DNA from: a virus
Direction: 5' to 3' (one strand)
IMG/VR virus record: IMGVR_UViG_3300037189_003995
Location: 1-23,312 of that record
Length of the DNA: 23,312 bases
This document shows positions 1 to 7,346 of this stretch, in pieces. Position 1 is the stretch's first letter, and each line of letters starts with the position of its first letter. Both the position numbers and the translations under genes were made by a program. The notes below the pieces were generated by a model that worked only from the letters and a program-made list of their open reading frames with translations, did no database searches and was not told where the DNA came from.

Positions 1-129
1 GAGGCTTCTCCAAAGAGTATTGATTGGAGCCAACTTAGTGAATACGAGTTGGAGGACAATACTGATTCTAGTCAAACTCTGGCTTGTACAGCAGACGGAT
101 GTGAGGTGGTAAACATTGGCAACTCTTAG
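1..129 (+). CDS. C-terminal end of an unrecognised acidic protein (5' end outside window)
   Basis: Frame 1 is open from the first base to a TAG at 127-129, giving 42 residues that run off the left edge. The visible part is acidic and polar, with a CTADGC motif near the end, a close cysteine pair. I recognise no family and assign no function. It is probably real: its stop lies next to the following leader reading frame (14-base overlap with a TTG start at 116, or one base before an ATG at 131), as expected for tightly packed phage genes on the same strand. At 43 codons a chance open frame cannot be excluded. More upstream sequence would settle it. Confidence 0.5.
   Translation, partial: EASPKSIDWSQLSEYELEDNTDSSQTLACTADGCEVVNIGNS
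103..109 (+). promoter_or_regulatory. Ribosome binding site (GAGGTGG) suggesting a TTG start at 116
   Basis: GAGGTGG lies six bases before TTG at 116-118. It is the only good Shine-Dalgarno match in the first 210 bases of the plus strand. The ATG at 131 is too far from it (21 bases), and the lysin ATG at 203 has no comparable motif. This favours translation entering the lysin frame at 116, upstream of the in-frame UGA. Confidence 0.5.
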
Positions 130-199
130 TATGGTAATCGTGGCAGCAAGTCTGCTTATCCCTATGCCTAGAACTAAGCCGGAGTATCCTCCGACTTGA
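116..199 (+). CDS. Short hydrophobic leader in frame with the lysin, ended by UGA
   Basis: Starting at TTG 116 (or ATG 131) the frame encodes 27 (or 22) residues with a hydrophobic core, MVIVAASLLIPM, then a Pro-rich tail, KPEYPPT, before TGA at 197-199. Hydrophobic core plus polar Pro-rich linker resembles the signal or anchor region of a secreted lysin. The next codon but one in the same frame is the ATG of the catalytic domain at 203. The segment may be the true N-terminus of that lysin, separated by a nonsense change, by programmed UGA readthrough, or made as a separate leader with re-initiation at 203. It lacks a clear positively charged n-region and an obvious AxA cleavage site, so the signal-peptide reading is tentative. 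Confidence 0.4.
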   Translation: MATLSMVIVAASLLIPMPRTKPEYPPT

Positions 200-202
200 A
201 AG

Positions 203-475
203 ATGCTCGTTAAGATCGCTCAATGCGAACAACCCGGTAATGGTTGGATGGGCGTTGCTTGGCGGCAAAATTATAACTACAGTTTTGCTGGAGGAATGGG
301 CATGACAACCCGGAACTGGGACGACTTCAAACGCAAAGGTCAACCAGATAGTATGCATCATGCTACTATTAAAGAACAGTTATGGGCTGCTCATCGTCTA
401 GCAATGTGGGTCAAGAAAGAGTATGGTAATCCTTGGCTCGCTTGGGATTGTTATACTAAAGGTAATTTAAAATAA
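203..475 (+). CDS. Small transglycosylase/Rpf-like cell-wall lysin domain
   Basis: This 90-residue protein is likely a peptidoglycan-cleaving domain of the lysozyme-like transglycosylase/Rpf type used by actinobacteria and their phages. The N-terminal motif IAQCEQPGNGW matches the family pattern with its catalytic glutamate in 'A-x-C-E' (Glu at about residue 9). It is followed by a Gly-rich GGMGMTTRNWDDF block, and ends with WVKKEYGNPWLAWDCY, resembling the Gly/Trp/Cys end of such domains; the two cysteines could form a disulfide. It acts on the host wall, so export or holin release is needed, yet the ATG at 203 has no leader and no good Shine-Dalgarno. The leader lies upstream in frame behind a UGA at 197-199. 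The gene converges on the minus-strand late operon and its stop overlaps the terminator region. The fold call is by motif recognition only. Confidence 0.7.
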   Translation: MLVKIAQCEQPGNGWMGVAWRQNYNYSFAGGMGMTTRNWDDFKRKGQPDSMHHATIKEQLWAAHRLAMWVKKEYGNPWLAWDCYTKGNLK

Positions 476-477
476 AA

Positions 478-506
478 AAGGGAGGATGCCAACGGCATCC
501 TCCCTT
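478..506 (-). terminator. Intrinsic terminator of the minus-strand late operon, between convergent genes
   Basis: A perfect 13-bp inverted repeat (AAGGGAGGATGCC / GGCATCCTCCCTT, arms 478-490 and 494-506) encloses a 3-base loop. On the minus strand the stem is followed by CTTTTTTATTTT, a textbook U-tract, starting five bases after the stop codon of the last late gene. On the plus strand the following bases (AATATTATC) are only weakly U-rich, so termination of the lysin transcript there would be less efficient. The U-tract side overlaps the lysin stop codon at 473-475. Confidence 0.9.
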
Positions 507-510
507 AATA

Positions 511-1206
511 TTATCCTAAGAAACTATCTTCTGCTGCCTTCTCAAGACGACCTAACAAACGCATAACAAGGCCTTCTTTAAAACCCGGAGTAGTACGACT
601 CATATTCTCGCCAAGAGTACTCATCCCCTGAAAAGGATCATCAACATACTCAGAAAAACCCTTTAAAAACTTATTAGCAGTCTGAGGTTTAACACCAAGT
701 CTCTCTAACTCACTAATAAAATTAAATAATTCGTCTTCAGCGCCTCTACCAGCCCTAGTAACGCTACTCTGACCAAATTTAACTCCCTGAAGAGCACCCT
801 CCTCAAGCCACTGACCACCTAACTGCCTGCCCTCTGCCTGAGCCGTTTGAACCGCTCGTTGAAGAATAGGAGTAGCCAACTTATCTAACAAGCGCCCACC
901 ACCACCAGCGCCCATTCCAGCAACAGAACCCACACCAGCAACACCCGGCATAAACTCTATACCACTATCATTATACGAAAGTCGCTTTGAAGGACTCGTC
1001 ATAGCCGCTAAACGACCACGATTAGTCTTTTCAGCAACACCCCTAGCAAAATCATCCAAAGGACCAATAGGAATAATTCCAGTATTAGGCTCAACCATCT
1101 CAGGAATATCCTTAGACTTAGCAAACGCTGCCTCACGCTTAGTTGCATTCATCTTACGCTGTCGCTCAGCCAACTTCTTTCTATAATCATCATCAGCCAC
1201 AGGCAT
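511..1206 (-). CDS. Unrecognised 231-aa protein, last gene of the late operon
   Basis: No family is recognised. The N-terminal 35 residues are strongly charged (Lys/Arg-rich, probably helical). A short hydrophobic Gly/Ala/Val/Met segment with a GAGGGG run lies near residues 87-104, and the C-terminal half is a mixed, probably helical region. The start ATG at 1204-1206 follows the holin stop by two bases, and GAGGG lies about nine bases upstream within the end of the holin gene. It is translated directly after the holin and ends at the operon terminator. Given its place after XhlA-like, basic and holin genes it could be a lysis accessory or a minor virion protein; neither can be decided from sequence. 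Confidence 0.85.
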   Translation of the reverse strand: MPVADDDYRKKLAERQRKMNATKREAAFAKSKDIPEMVEPNTGIIPIGPLDDFARGVAEKTNRGRLAAMTSPSKRLSYNDSGIEFMPGVAGVGSVAGMGAGGGGRLLDKLATPILQRAVQTAQAEGRQLGGQWLEEGALQGVKFGQSSVTRAGRGAEDELFNFISELERLGVKPQTANKFLKGFSEYVDDPFQGMSTLGENMSRTTPGFKEGLVMRLLGRLEKAAEDSFLG

Positions 1207-1208
1207 AA

Positions 1209-1403
1209 TTAAACACCCTCTTTAGCAGCCAATTCCTTGACCACATTATAAACAAACGACAACAAAGAAGCAACAGCAGCAACCACAGCAGGCTTAAGAG
1301 CATCCCAAGAATCAACATTCTCAATACCAGTAACAATAAGCACAGCAAGAAACGCCTGTAAAAACGTTAACACCGCACGGGTGATTACATTCCGCCAGTT
1401 CAT
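1209..1403 (-). CDS. Holin, r1t-type, two transmembrane helices
   Basis: The 64-residue protein resembles r1t-type phage holins, which form inner-membrane lesions that release the lysin. The N-terminal block MNWRNVITRAVLTFLQAFLA matches the family's 'R-A-x-x-T-F-x-Q-A-F-x-A' pattern. The first hydrophobic helix covers about residues 9-27, a short acidic loop (ENVDSWD) follows, and a second Ala/Val-rich helix covers about residues 36-55. A charged tail (KELAAKEGV) completes it. Its ATG (1401-1403) overlaps the TGA of the upstream gene as ATGA, implying translational coupling, with GGGG six bases ahead as Shine-Dalgarno. The XhlA-like gene lies two genes upstream and the lysin converges from the other strand. 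Confidence 0.75.
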   Translation of the reverse strand: MNWRNVITRAVLTFLQAFLAVLIVTGIENVDSWDALKPAVVAAVASLLSFVYNVVKELAAKEGV

Positions 1404-1546
1404 CGCATACCCCGCTTCTTAGGCATCTTAGCCTTAGCAATCTTCTTAACTAACTTCTCCTTAGAAGACTCCTTCATAACAGGATTCATGCTACCAGTAG
1501 TAGCACCATAACCCTTCATATCAACCTTACCATTCTTATACGGCAC
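1400..1546 (-). CDS. 48-aa basic protein of unknown function (GTG start)
   Basis: The open frame extends to 1582, but the real start is most likely GTG at 1544-1546. AGGAG (1553-1557) directly follows the TAA of the upstream gene and sits six bases before this GTG, while no such site precedes the longer start, which would also overlap the upstream gene. The product begins MPYKNGKVDMKGYGATTGSM and ends in a Lys-rich helix-like tail (KLVKKIAKAKMPKKRGMR). It has no membrane segment. Small basic Gly/Lys-rich proteins of this sort occur in phage structural operons, but I cannot name a function. Its TGA overlaps the holin ATG. Confidence 0.7.
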   Translation of the reverse strand: MPYKNGKVDMKGYGATTGSMNPVMKESSKEKLVKKIAKAKMPKKRGMR

Positions 1547-1552
1547 AATAAT

Positions 1553-1557
1553 CTCCT
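1553..1557 (-). promoter_or_regulatory. Ribosome binding site AGGAG deciding the GTG start at 1546
   Basis: Minus-strand sequence reads TAA-AGGAG-ATTATT-GTG. The stop codon of the XhlA-like gene abuts the Shine-Dalgarno, which has ideal six-base spacing to GTG. This moves the start of the next gene from 1582 to 1546. Confidence 0.7.
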
Positions 1558-1794
1558 TTAAATAGCCTGAGTAACAAACCAAACAACAGCAGCAAGAATA
1601 CCACCACTAATAACACTAGTAGCAATCACAGTCTGCATACGCTTACCCTCTGCTACACCATCCCACTTAGCATTCTCCATCTCTAATTCTGTAACACGAC
1701 CATTAGTCCGCTTAACCTCAGCATGAATTTGATTAAGAGTAGCCTCCAAATGCTCTAACTTAACGAGAATAACCTCAACACTATCATTACTCAT
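1558..1794 (-). CDS. XhlA-like coiled-coil protein with C-terminal membrane anchor
   Basis: The 78-residue protein has a long amphipathic, probably coiled-coil region (about residues 5-45, with heptad-like Leu/Val spacing in VEVILVKLEHLEATLNQI), then a basic patch (GKRMQ) and a single C-terminal transmembrane segment (about residues 56-76). This architecture is that of XhlA/hemolysin-type phage membrane proteins that cooperate with holins, which fits the holin gene two positions downstream. A spanin-like or other anchored coiled-coil role is an alternative, though there is no lipobox. The start ATG at 1792-1794 is preceded by GGAGG that lies inside the last codons of the giant gene upstream, so translation is coupled. 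Confidence 0.65.
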   Translation of the reverse strand: MSNDSVEVILVKLEHLEATLNQIHAEVKRTNGRVTELEMENAKWDGVAEGKRMQTVIATSVISGGILAAVVWFVTQAI

Positions 1795-1800
1795 TACATC

Positions 1801-4800
1801 TTAGCCTCCTAACATTTCTAATAATCGTTGACTTTTCTTACTATTTGGCTTCTCATCTTGCAACTTAGCCAATACAAGATTAATTTGATCCTCAGCAAGC
1901 CCCTGAGACTGCGCAGCAGGCAACCAAACCTGCATAACATAATCACGCTTACGCTGCCAATCCTTAACACCATTAAGAGTTCTCTGAGCAGCCTCAGAAT
2001 ACTGCGACTCAGCAACCTTATTAACAACATAAGCACCGACCATATCACCACGAGCAGCCGGATCCATAGCATCCATATTAGTACGATACGTTTTAACACC
2101 AAGAATATTAAGAATAGCATTACCAGTATTACCAGTCATACTTTCTGTCTTACGCATCTCAGGAACATAAAGTTCCCAATCAGAAAACTTCTCATTATCA
2201 TCACGATTCTTAAGAATATCAATAGCATTATCAACAGTAGCATACTTATTAGACAAAGCATCCTTCTCATACTCAGTCTCCATAGAATCATAAATTCCCT
2301 TAGCACGACCAAGATAAGTACCCTTAACGATACCTTCACCCATATCCCAAGTAGAACTAAAAATACCATTACCAGACTGTTCACCACTAAAATCATACCG
2401 ACCAGTCTGAGGATCAACCCCAAGAGTGTCCTTAATAACACCATTAACATACGGATTAGTAAACTCAAAAACACTAGCACCAAGATCAGTACCAGTAAGA
2501 AGTTTAATAGCCGCAGCAGCCATATCACCAGTTGTAGAAAAAGGCGACAAAGCATTAGCATCAATACGGAAGTCAGTATCTTCCATACCAATCTTTTCTT
2601 TCAACCAGTTTGGAGCAGGAATAGTCATCATCATATAATCAGGCACACCACTATTAGCAGCCTGCACATAACCATACTGACCAATATTATACAACACATT
2701 ACTTGTAATAGGCTTATCAACCATCATACGATACGTATACGTAACAGAATGGCGCTGCCAAGCATAGAATGGCATTAAGAAATTACGCATCAACTGTTCA
2801 GTAGCACTAAACCTATGATAGTTACCACTAACAGTATTAGTAGTATAACGCATACGATGCTTTAATTGTGGATCAAAATGCGGCGAATTACGATCAAGCA
2901 AAAGATCAACCGCAGCCTCAAACGGAGTAATAGGATCATCTCCAGCACGAATAGCCCCATTCCAATCTACACCGCTATCAATATAATTACGAACCTCAGG
3001 CCCAGTCATAAACGAATTAAAACCAGCATCCTGCTTCAAATAATCAATAGCAACATTACGACGAATAAACTCTTCAAAAGCACTAATAGTAGTATAACCA
3101 AAATTCTGAACATACTTCCTAAACCACTCATGCTTATTAGACAAATCACGAATAGTATCAGGAGCATTATTACGAATACCAGAATCACGACGATAAACAT
3201 TATGATTAAACTCATACTGCAACTGTCTATTAACCGCCTCTGACTGGCGAACAATATCACTCATATTAGAATCACCACGCTTACGCGCAATACTCTGAGC
3301 AGTACGCATAAGAATAGTAATTGCAGCAGAAGGATTATGGATCATAAGCATTGTAATACCACCAATAACATTATTACTAATAAACTTAGGATTCATATTA
3401 AGAACAAGCCACTTAAAAATATTAGTAGGCCCTTTAACAAGAGGATTACTAAGCAAACGACTAGCATAATCATCACCACGAATAGCCATAACGCTTAACT
3501 GTGAATCAATCTGATTAGGCACAGCAAGCACATAACCATGATCCGGAATATCAATAGGATCACTATACATAACATCCTTAAAAGCAACTAGAGTACTATG
3601 GTTAGCAAGATCCTCATTAATACCATAAGGAGTCCAATCTTCAACACTACCACGTACAATATACTCAGTACGACCATCAGGAAGCACACGAATACCCATA
3701 CCAGCAGCAACATCAATAGTACTCTCAACCGGATCTAACAAACCCTGCTCAAGCAGCATCAAAGACTTTTCAAACTCGTCCTCAACACCACGCAACTTAG
3801 CAAACTCCCTAGCATCATTAACATTATCAAACGCCCTAACATTATGCAAGACACGATAACCAGAAACCTTAGGATCCTTACCACTCACAAGACTTGCCGG
3901 AACAAGCACCGCCTGATTCTCAGCAAGATTAGCAATATCACGCTCAACACGACTAACAAAATAATTAACCTGACTTCTAATAGCCTGAGAAAGACTATGC
4001 TCACGAAGAGCAGAATTAGCAATAACACCCTCATTCTTAACCATCTTCTCATTCATACGAGTACCATTACGACCAGACTCACTAACCTTCTCAGAATAAA
4101 AACGAGCATTAGGATACACATCAGCCATACCATTCAAAGCACCAGTCTCAAGCAACTCCTTAGCAGCAGACGGACTTTCTATAATAGTACTACCCTGACC
4201 ACGCTTCTTAGAAGCAAAAAATACCTTAGGGAGCGTAAAAACCTCTCCCTCATCAACAAGTTTACCAGTCTTAACAGCACCATTATCAAGTGTATGACGA
4301 AGCCTAGGAATATGAAACTGAACAAAATCAGGACCAGCGTTCTGCTGTTTAGCCAACACAAGAACAGGACGACCAATCTCTCCAGAACCACCCTGACCAT
4401 CCCTAAAAATACCAGCATTATCATCTGTTAACGCACGAACAGCAGTAACAAGTTCCTGCTTACGAAGAGTAGCCACATCAGGCTCAAGATCATCAAAAAC
4501 AGTACCAATCTTATCAGCACTCTGAGCCGCATCAATAATAGCAGCATCATCCTCAACATCAATCAAACGAGTCAAATACATACCTAAAGCATTATTAGGA
4601 CGAAGAACGCGATTAGTAAACTTACCAAGACGACCAGACTTACCATCCTTACCAAACAAATGACGATTAGTAAGACGCAAACCAAGCATAGCCTCAGAAT
4701 ACAATAACTTTAAATGAGCCAAAGTCGTAGGAGCCATATCCTCATGAATAAGCCTACTTCTAATAGACTCATCCTGACGAAGCATACCACGATAAAAGGC

Positions 4801-7284
4801 AACAGCCTCATCAAGTTCAACATCTCCAACCTTATACTCTGGATCAGCAAGCCTAGCACGTAAATCACCAATATTACGCTGACGATCCTCATCAAACTTA
4901 CGCGCAGCAGCAGCCTCATCAACCTTAGCCAACTCAGGATCCATCAACTTATTCAAACGACTAAGATATAATGCCTCATCATTACGAGCAGCAGGAAGAA
5001 CTTCCTTAGTAGTCTTATCACGAGGTAGTGCCTTTAACTTATCTCTAAGCGCTTGACGTTGAACACTAGACGAAGCAGCCATACCCAACTCACCAGTACC
5101 ACCAAACAACTCATTCTCAATAGCAGAACGCATAGGCTCACTAAGATTAACAGCACCATTAACACGCAACAACTTAGAAGCACGATACATCTCAGAAGTA
5201 GTATCGCCCCAATCATAAACCTCTTCATTCTGAATAGCCTTAGTATAATTCCAACGATAACCCAAACGAGGCATATCAATCATCTTAGTAGCAATCTTAA
5301 ACGCTAACTTATCAGGTGTACCCTTACTAAGTACCTTCTCCTGAGCAACATTCTCAACCTTACGACCAACCCAAGACCAACCCTCTTTAATACCGCGCAC
5401 AAGAGGACTAGCAGGAAGCCTAACAATGGCCTTATCAGAAGCATTAACAATACTATCTGGAGCCTCAAGAACCTTAGAACGAGGCTCAAACTGAGCAGAC
5501 AAACGCACACTCCAAGCATTCTCAGCCCCATTAAACTCCATACCCATAGCCTTCCAACGATCCAACTCAAGAATAGCATTACGCTCACCATTAAGAGCCG
5601 CACGAACTGTCTTCCTAAACTTACGAGGACTAGGTGCAGCAGCAAACTTACGATCTAACTCATCGCGCACACCAGTCTCATCCATATACGTACGTGCTTC
5701 AGCTAACTGTTCCGGAGTAAACCTATCAACAACAGAAGGAAACACATCATACGTACCCACACCCTCCTGCATATTACGAATAATAGGCTCATATAAAGGC
5801 CCACGCTCACCAATATCAGCAATAGCCTTATTAGCCGCCCCAAGTCGCGCAGTATCAGCCTTACTAACACCAATCTTACCAAACACACGACCAGTCTTAG
5901 CAGTAACACTAGCAACAGCAGCGCCCTTAGCAGCAAAACCAATAGCAGGAACCACGTCAAGAACATCCAAAGCAAGCGCAAGAGGATCAGTAGCAACCTC
6001 CTCACCCATACGATCATAATTATCAGGAGTAATCATACCACTCCAAAAACCCTGAAACTTCTTATTACCCTTCTCATCAAGAACATAATTACCATTCTTA
6101 TCAACCTGATAAGCAAACGGATCATAATAACGCTTAGCATAATCAGCCCAAATAGCATCGCCAATTTTAAAATCAACGCCCTCGCCCCAATCAGCCTTCT
6201 CACCGCTCACAACCTTAGCAGTTTCACTAACCGCTATAGCCGCCTCATCAGAAACAGCAGCAATACCACCGGGCAAACCAAGACCAAAACGAGCCAAACC
6301 ACGAGTAGCATTAATAGACAAACCAATAATACCAGCCTGATCAATGCCCTCCTGAAGGCCCTTATCACCCCAATAAACCTTACGACCCTTAAGCACATCA
6401 TGATCAGCAAGACCACTCATATAATCCATAGCCCTACTAGTCAAATCATTACCAGCAGTAGTACTACCAGTAATAGCGCCAATAGGTCCCGCAAGAAACG
6501 ACAAAGCAGTACTAGTCGCAACATTACTTGCAGTAGGAGCCTCACCGCCAATAGCCTGCTGAACCTCAGGAGAATAACGAGACTGAAACTCAGCAATAAT
6601 CTGCTCCATCTCAGTAATCTTTTCCTTATTAGGCTTAGACCTAGCAGTAGCACCTAACTTATAATCAGCATAACGAAACAACTCAGAACCATAAGCACGA
6701 TCACCCTCAGGCATATTAGGCTTAACAAGTTCCTTAGCAACATTAATAATACCCTTAGACAAATTATTCTGATACGTAGCCAACACATCATCATTACGAA
6801 TGGCTTTGTTATTAACATCGAAAAGAATACCATACTTACCAGTCTTAGACGGCATCGCACCATAACGCTTATAAAACTTGCTACCATCAGCACCATACTT
6901 AGTAGCAAAATCCGTATACATCTTTGCAAGCGAATTATACTGAGGACGACCCGGAATAAGTTGATTAGCAGCAGCAACATCTAAGAAAACATTCTTAGGG
7001 GTATTATCAAACAATTGAAAATCAGAAACATTCTTACTACGACGATAATTAGACAAAGCAACGGCTTGCTGCCATGGCTCGCCCATAAGACCAATAGTCT
7101 TCTTAGTTTTAGAACGACCATACAAACCAGCATAACCATACTTAGCCAGCCCCATAGCCTCATTAAAAGTATACTTAGGCTGCTTAACATCAGCAACACT
7201 AGTAATTTTACCATTAACTGTAACAAAGTTAGGCCGATTGGCTAACTGTGGATTATCTGTCTTAATCTCTGCATAACGAGCCAT
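1801..7284 (-). CDS. Giant 1827-aa internal virion / DNA-ejection-type protein
   Basis: This is by far the largest gene. Its place after two Ala/Gly-rich putative internal proteins and before the lysis genes matches the gp14-gp15-gp16 block of T7-like phages, whose products leave the head and form the ejection conduit. Visible features: hydrophobic Gly/Ala-rich stretches near residues 258-275, 325-345 and 433-460; an Asp/Lys/Arg-rich, mainly helical middle; a membrane-like segment near 1285-1325 (FISNNVIGGITMLMIHN); and an aromatic block near 1498-1555 (FLMPFYAWQRHSVTYTYRMM). The last two blocks recall domains of very large phage 'polyvalent' proteins. No catalytic motif such as a lytic transglycosylase ExxS was identified with confidence. 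GGAGG lies five bases before ATG 7282-7284. A tape-measure role is less likely given the podovirus-like tail genes. Confidence 0.6.
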   Translation of the reverse strand: MARYAEIKTDNPQLANRPNFVTVNGKITSVADVKQPKYTFNEAMGLAKYGYAGLYGRSKTKKTIGLMGEPWQQAVALSNYRRSKNVSDFQLFDNTPKNVFLDVAAANQLIPGRPQYNSLAKMYTDFATKYGADGSKFYKRYGAMPSKTGKYGILFDVNNKAIRNDDVLATYQNNLSKGIINVAKELVKPNMPEGDRAYGSELFRYADYKLGATARSKPNKEKITEMEQIIAEFQSRYSPEVQQAIGGEAPTASNVATSTALSFLAGPIGAITGSTTAGNDLTSRAMDYMSGLADHDVLKGRKVYWGDKGLQEGIDQAGIIGLSINATRGLARFGLGLPGGIAAVSDEAAIAVSETAKVVSGEKADWGEGVDFKIGDAIWADYAKRYYDPFAYQVDKNGNYVLDEKGNKKFQGFWSGMITPDNYDRMGEEVATDPLALALDVLDVVPAIGFAAKGAAVASVTAKTGRVFGKIGVSKADTARLGAANKAIADIGERGPLYEPIIRNMQEGVGTYDVFPSVVDRFTPEQLAEARTYMDETGVRDELDRKFAAAPSPRKFRKTVRAALNGERNAILELDRWKAMGMEFNGAENAWSVRLSAQFEPRSKVLEAPDSIVNASDKAIVRLPASPLVRGIKEGWSWVGRKVENVAQEKVLSKGTPDKLAFKIATKMIDMPRLGYRWNYTKAIQNEEVYDWGDTTSEMYRASKLLRVNGAVNLSEPMRSAIENELFGGTGELGMAASSSVQRQALRDKLKALPRDKTTKEVLPAARNDEALYLSRLNKLMDPELAKVDEAAAARKFDEDRQRNIGDLRARLADPEYKVGDVELDEAVAFYRGMLRQDESIRSRLIHEDMAPTTLAHLKLLYSEAMLGLRLTNRHLFGKDGKSGRLGKFTNRVLRPNNALGMYLTRLIDVEDDAAIIDAAQSADKIGTVFDDLEPDVATLRKQELVTAVRALTDDNAGIFRDGQGGSGEIGRPVLVLAKQQNAGPDFVQFHIPRLRHTLDNGAVKTGKLVDEGEVFTLPKVFFASKKRGQGSTIIESPSAAKELLETGALNGMADVYPNARFYSEKVSESGRNGTRMNEKMVKNEGVIANSALREHSLSQAIRSQVNYFVSRVERDIANLAENQAVLVPASLVSGKDPKVSGYRVLHNVRAFDNVNDAREFAKLRGVEDEFEKSLMLLEQGLLDPVESTIDVAAGMGIRVLPDGRTEYIVRGSVEDWTPYGINEDLANHSTLVAFKDVMYSDPIDIPDHGYVLAVPNQIDSQLSVMAIRGDDYASRLLSNPLVKGPTNIFKWLVLNMNPKFISNNVIGGITMLMIHNPSAAITILMRTAQSIARKRGDSNMSDIVRQSEAVNRQLQYEFNHNVYRRDSGIRNNAPDTIRDLSNKHEWFRKYVQNFGYTTISAFEEFIRRNVAIDYLKQDAGFNSFMTGPEVRNYIDSGVDWNGAIRAGDDPITPFEAAVDLLLDRNSPHFDPQLKHRMRYTTNTVSGNYHRFSATEQLMRNFLMPFYAWQRHSVTYTYRMMVDKPITSNVLYNIGQYGYVQAANSGVPDYMMMTIPAPNWLKEKIGMEDTDFRIDANALSPFSTTGDMAAAAIKLLTGTDLGASVFEFTNPYVNGVIKDTLGVDPQTGRYDFSGEQSGNGIFSSTWDMGEGIVKGTYLGRAKGIYDSMETEYEKDALSNKYATVDNAIDILKNRDDNEKFSDWELYVPEMRKTESMTGNTGNAILNILGVKTYRTNMDAMDPAARGDMVGAYVVNKVAESQYSEAAQRTLNGVKDWQRKRDYVMQVWLPAAQSQGLAEDQINLVLAKLQDEKPNSKKSQRLLEMLGG

Positions 7285-7309
7285 AAAAACCTCCCGCGTC
7301 TTGGAACAT

Positions 7310-7324
7310 TACAAAAATTTTGTA
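7310..7324. other. Small A/T palindrome in a 62-bp intergenic gap
   Basis: The only sizeable gap in this half of the operon (7285-7346) holds TACAAAA-A-TTTTGTA, a perfect 7-bp inverted repeat around one base. It lies between the 273-aa and 1827-aa genes. The minus strand also carries two GGAGG motifs here, one serving the giant gene and one (at about 7325-7329) without a usable start codon. The palindrome could be an operator or a chance A/T symmetry; no function can be claimed. Confidence 0.35.
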
Positions 7325-7346
7325 GCCTCCACGCTAAAATAAAATA

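Noticed and set aside
68-361. Minus-strand 97-aa open frame opposite the lysin
   Set aside because: It overlaps the lysin, which has clear family motifs. It has no domain pattern and lies beyond the operon terminator with no promoter seen.
1547-1582. Twelve-codon N-terminal extension of the 48-aa basic protein
   Set aside because: It would overlap the upstream gene and place AGGAG inside the coding region; GTG at 1546 has ideal spacing to that site.
1828-2778. Long plus-strand open frame (316 aa) opposite the giant gene; similar ones at 3844-4431, 11380-12096, 16514-17773
   Set aside because: Products are dominated by Ile/Thr/Ser/Asn/Arg with no domain-like pattern, as expected from the complement of T-ending codons. 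They have no good ribosome sites and lie wholly inside well-supported minus-strand genes.
4179-4424. Leu/Val/Arg-rich minus-strand frames looking like membrane proteins (also 5304-5645, 11436-11846, 13835-14155, 16825-17259)
   Set aside because: These are other-frame readings of real genes; the Leu/Val/Arg bias comes from shifted GTT/GCT/CGT-type codons and repeats in every large gene.
7268-7312. Tiny 15-codon frame on the minus strand in the gap before the giant gene
   Set aside because: Its ATG is 16 bases from the nearest GGAGG, the product is featureless, and it overlaps the giant gene start.
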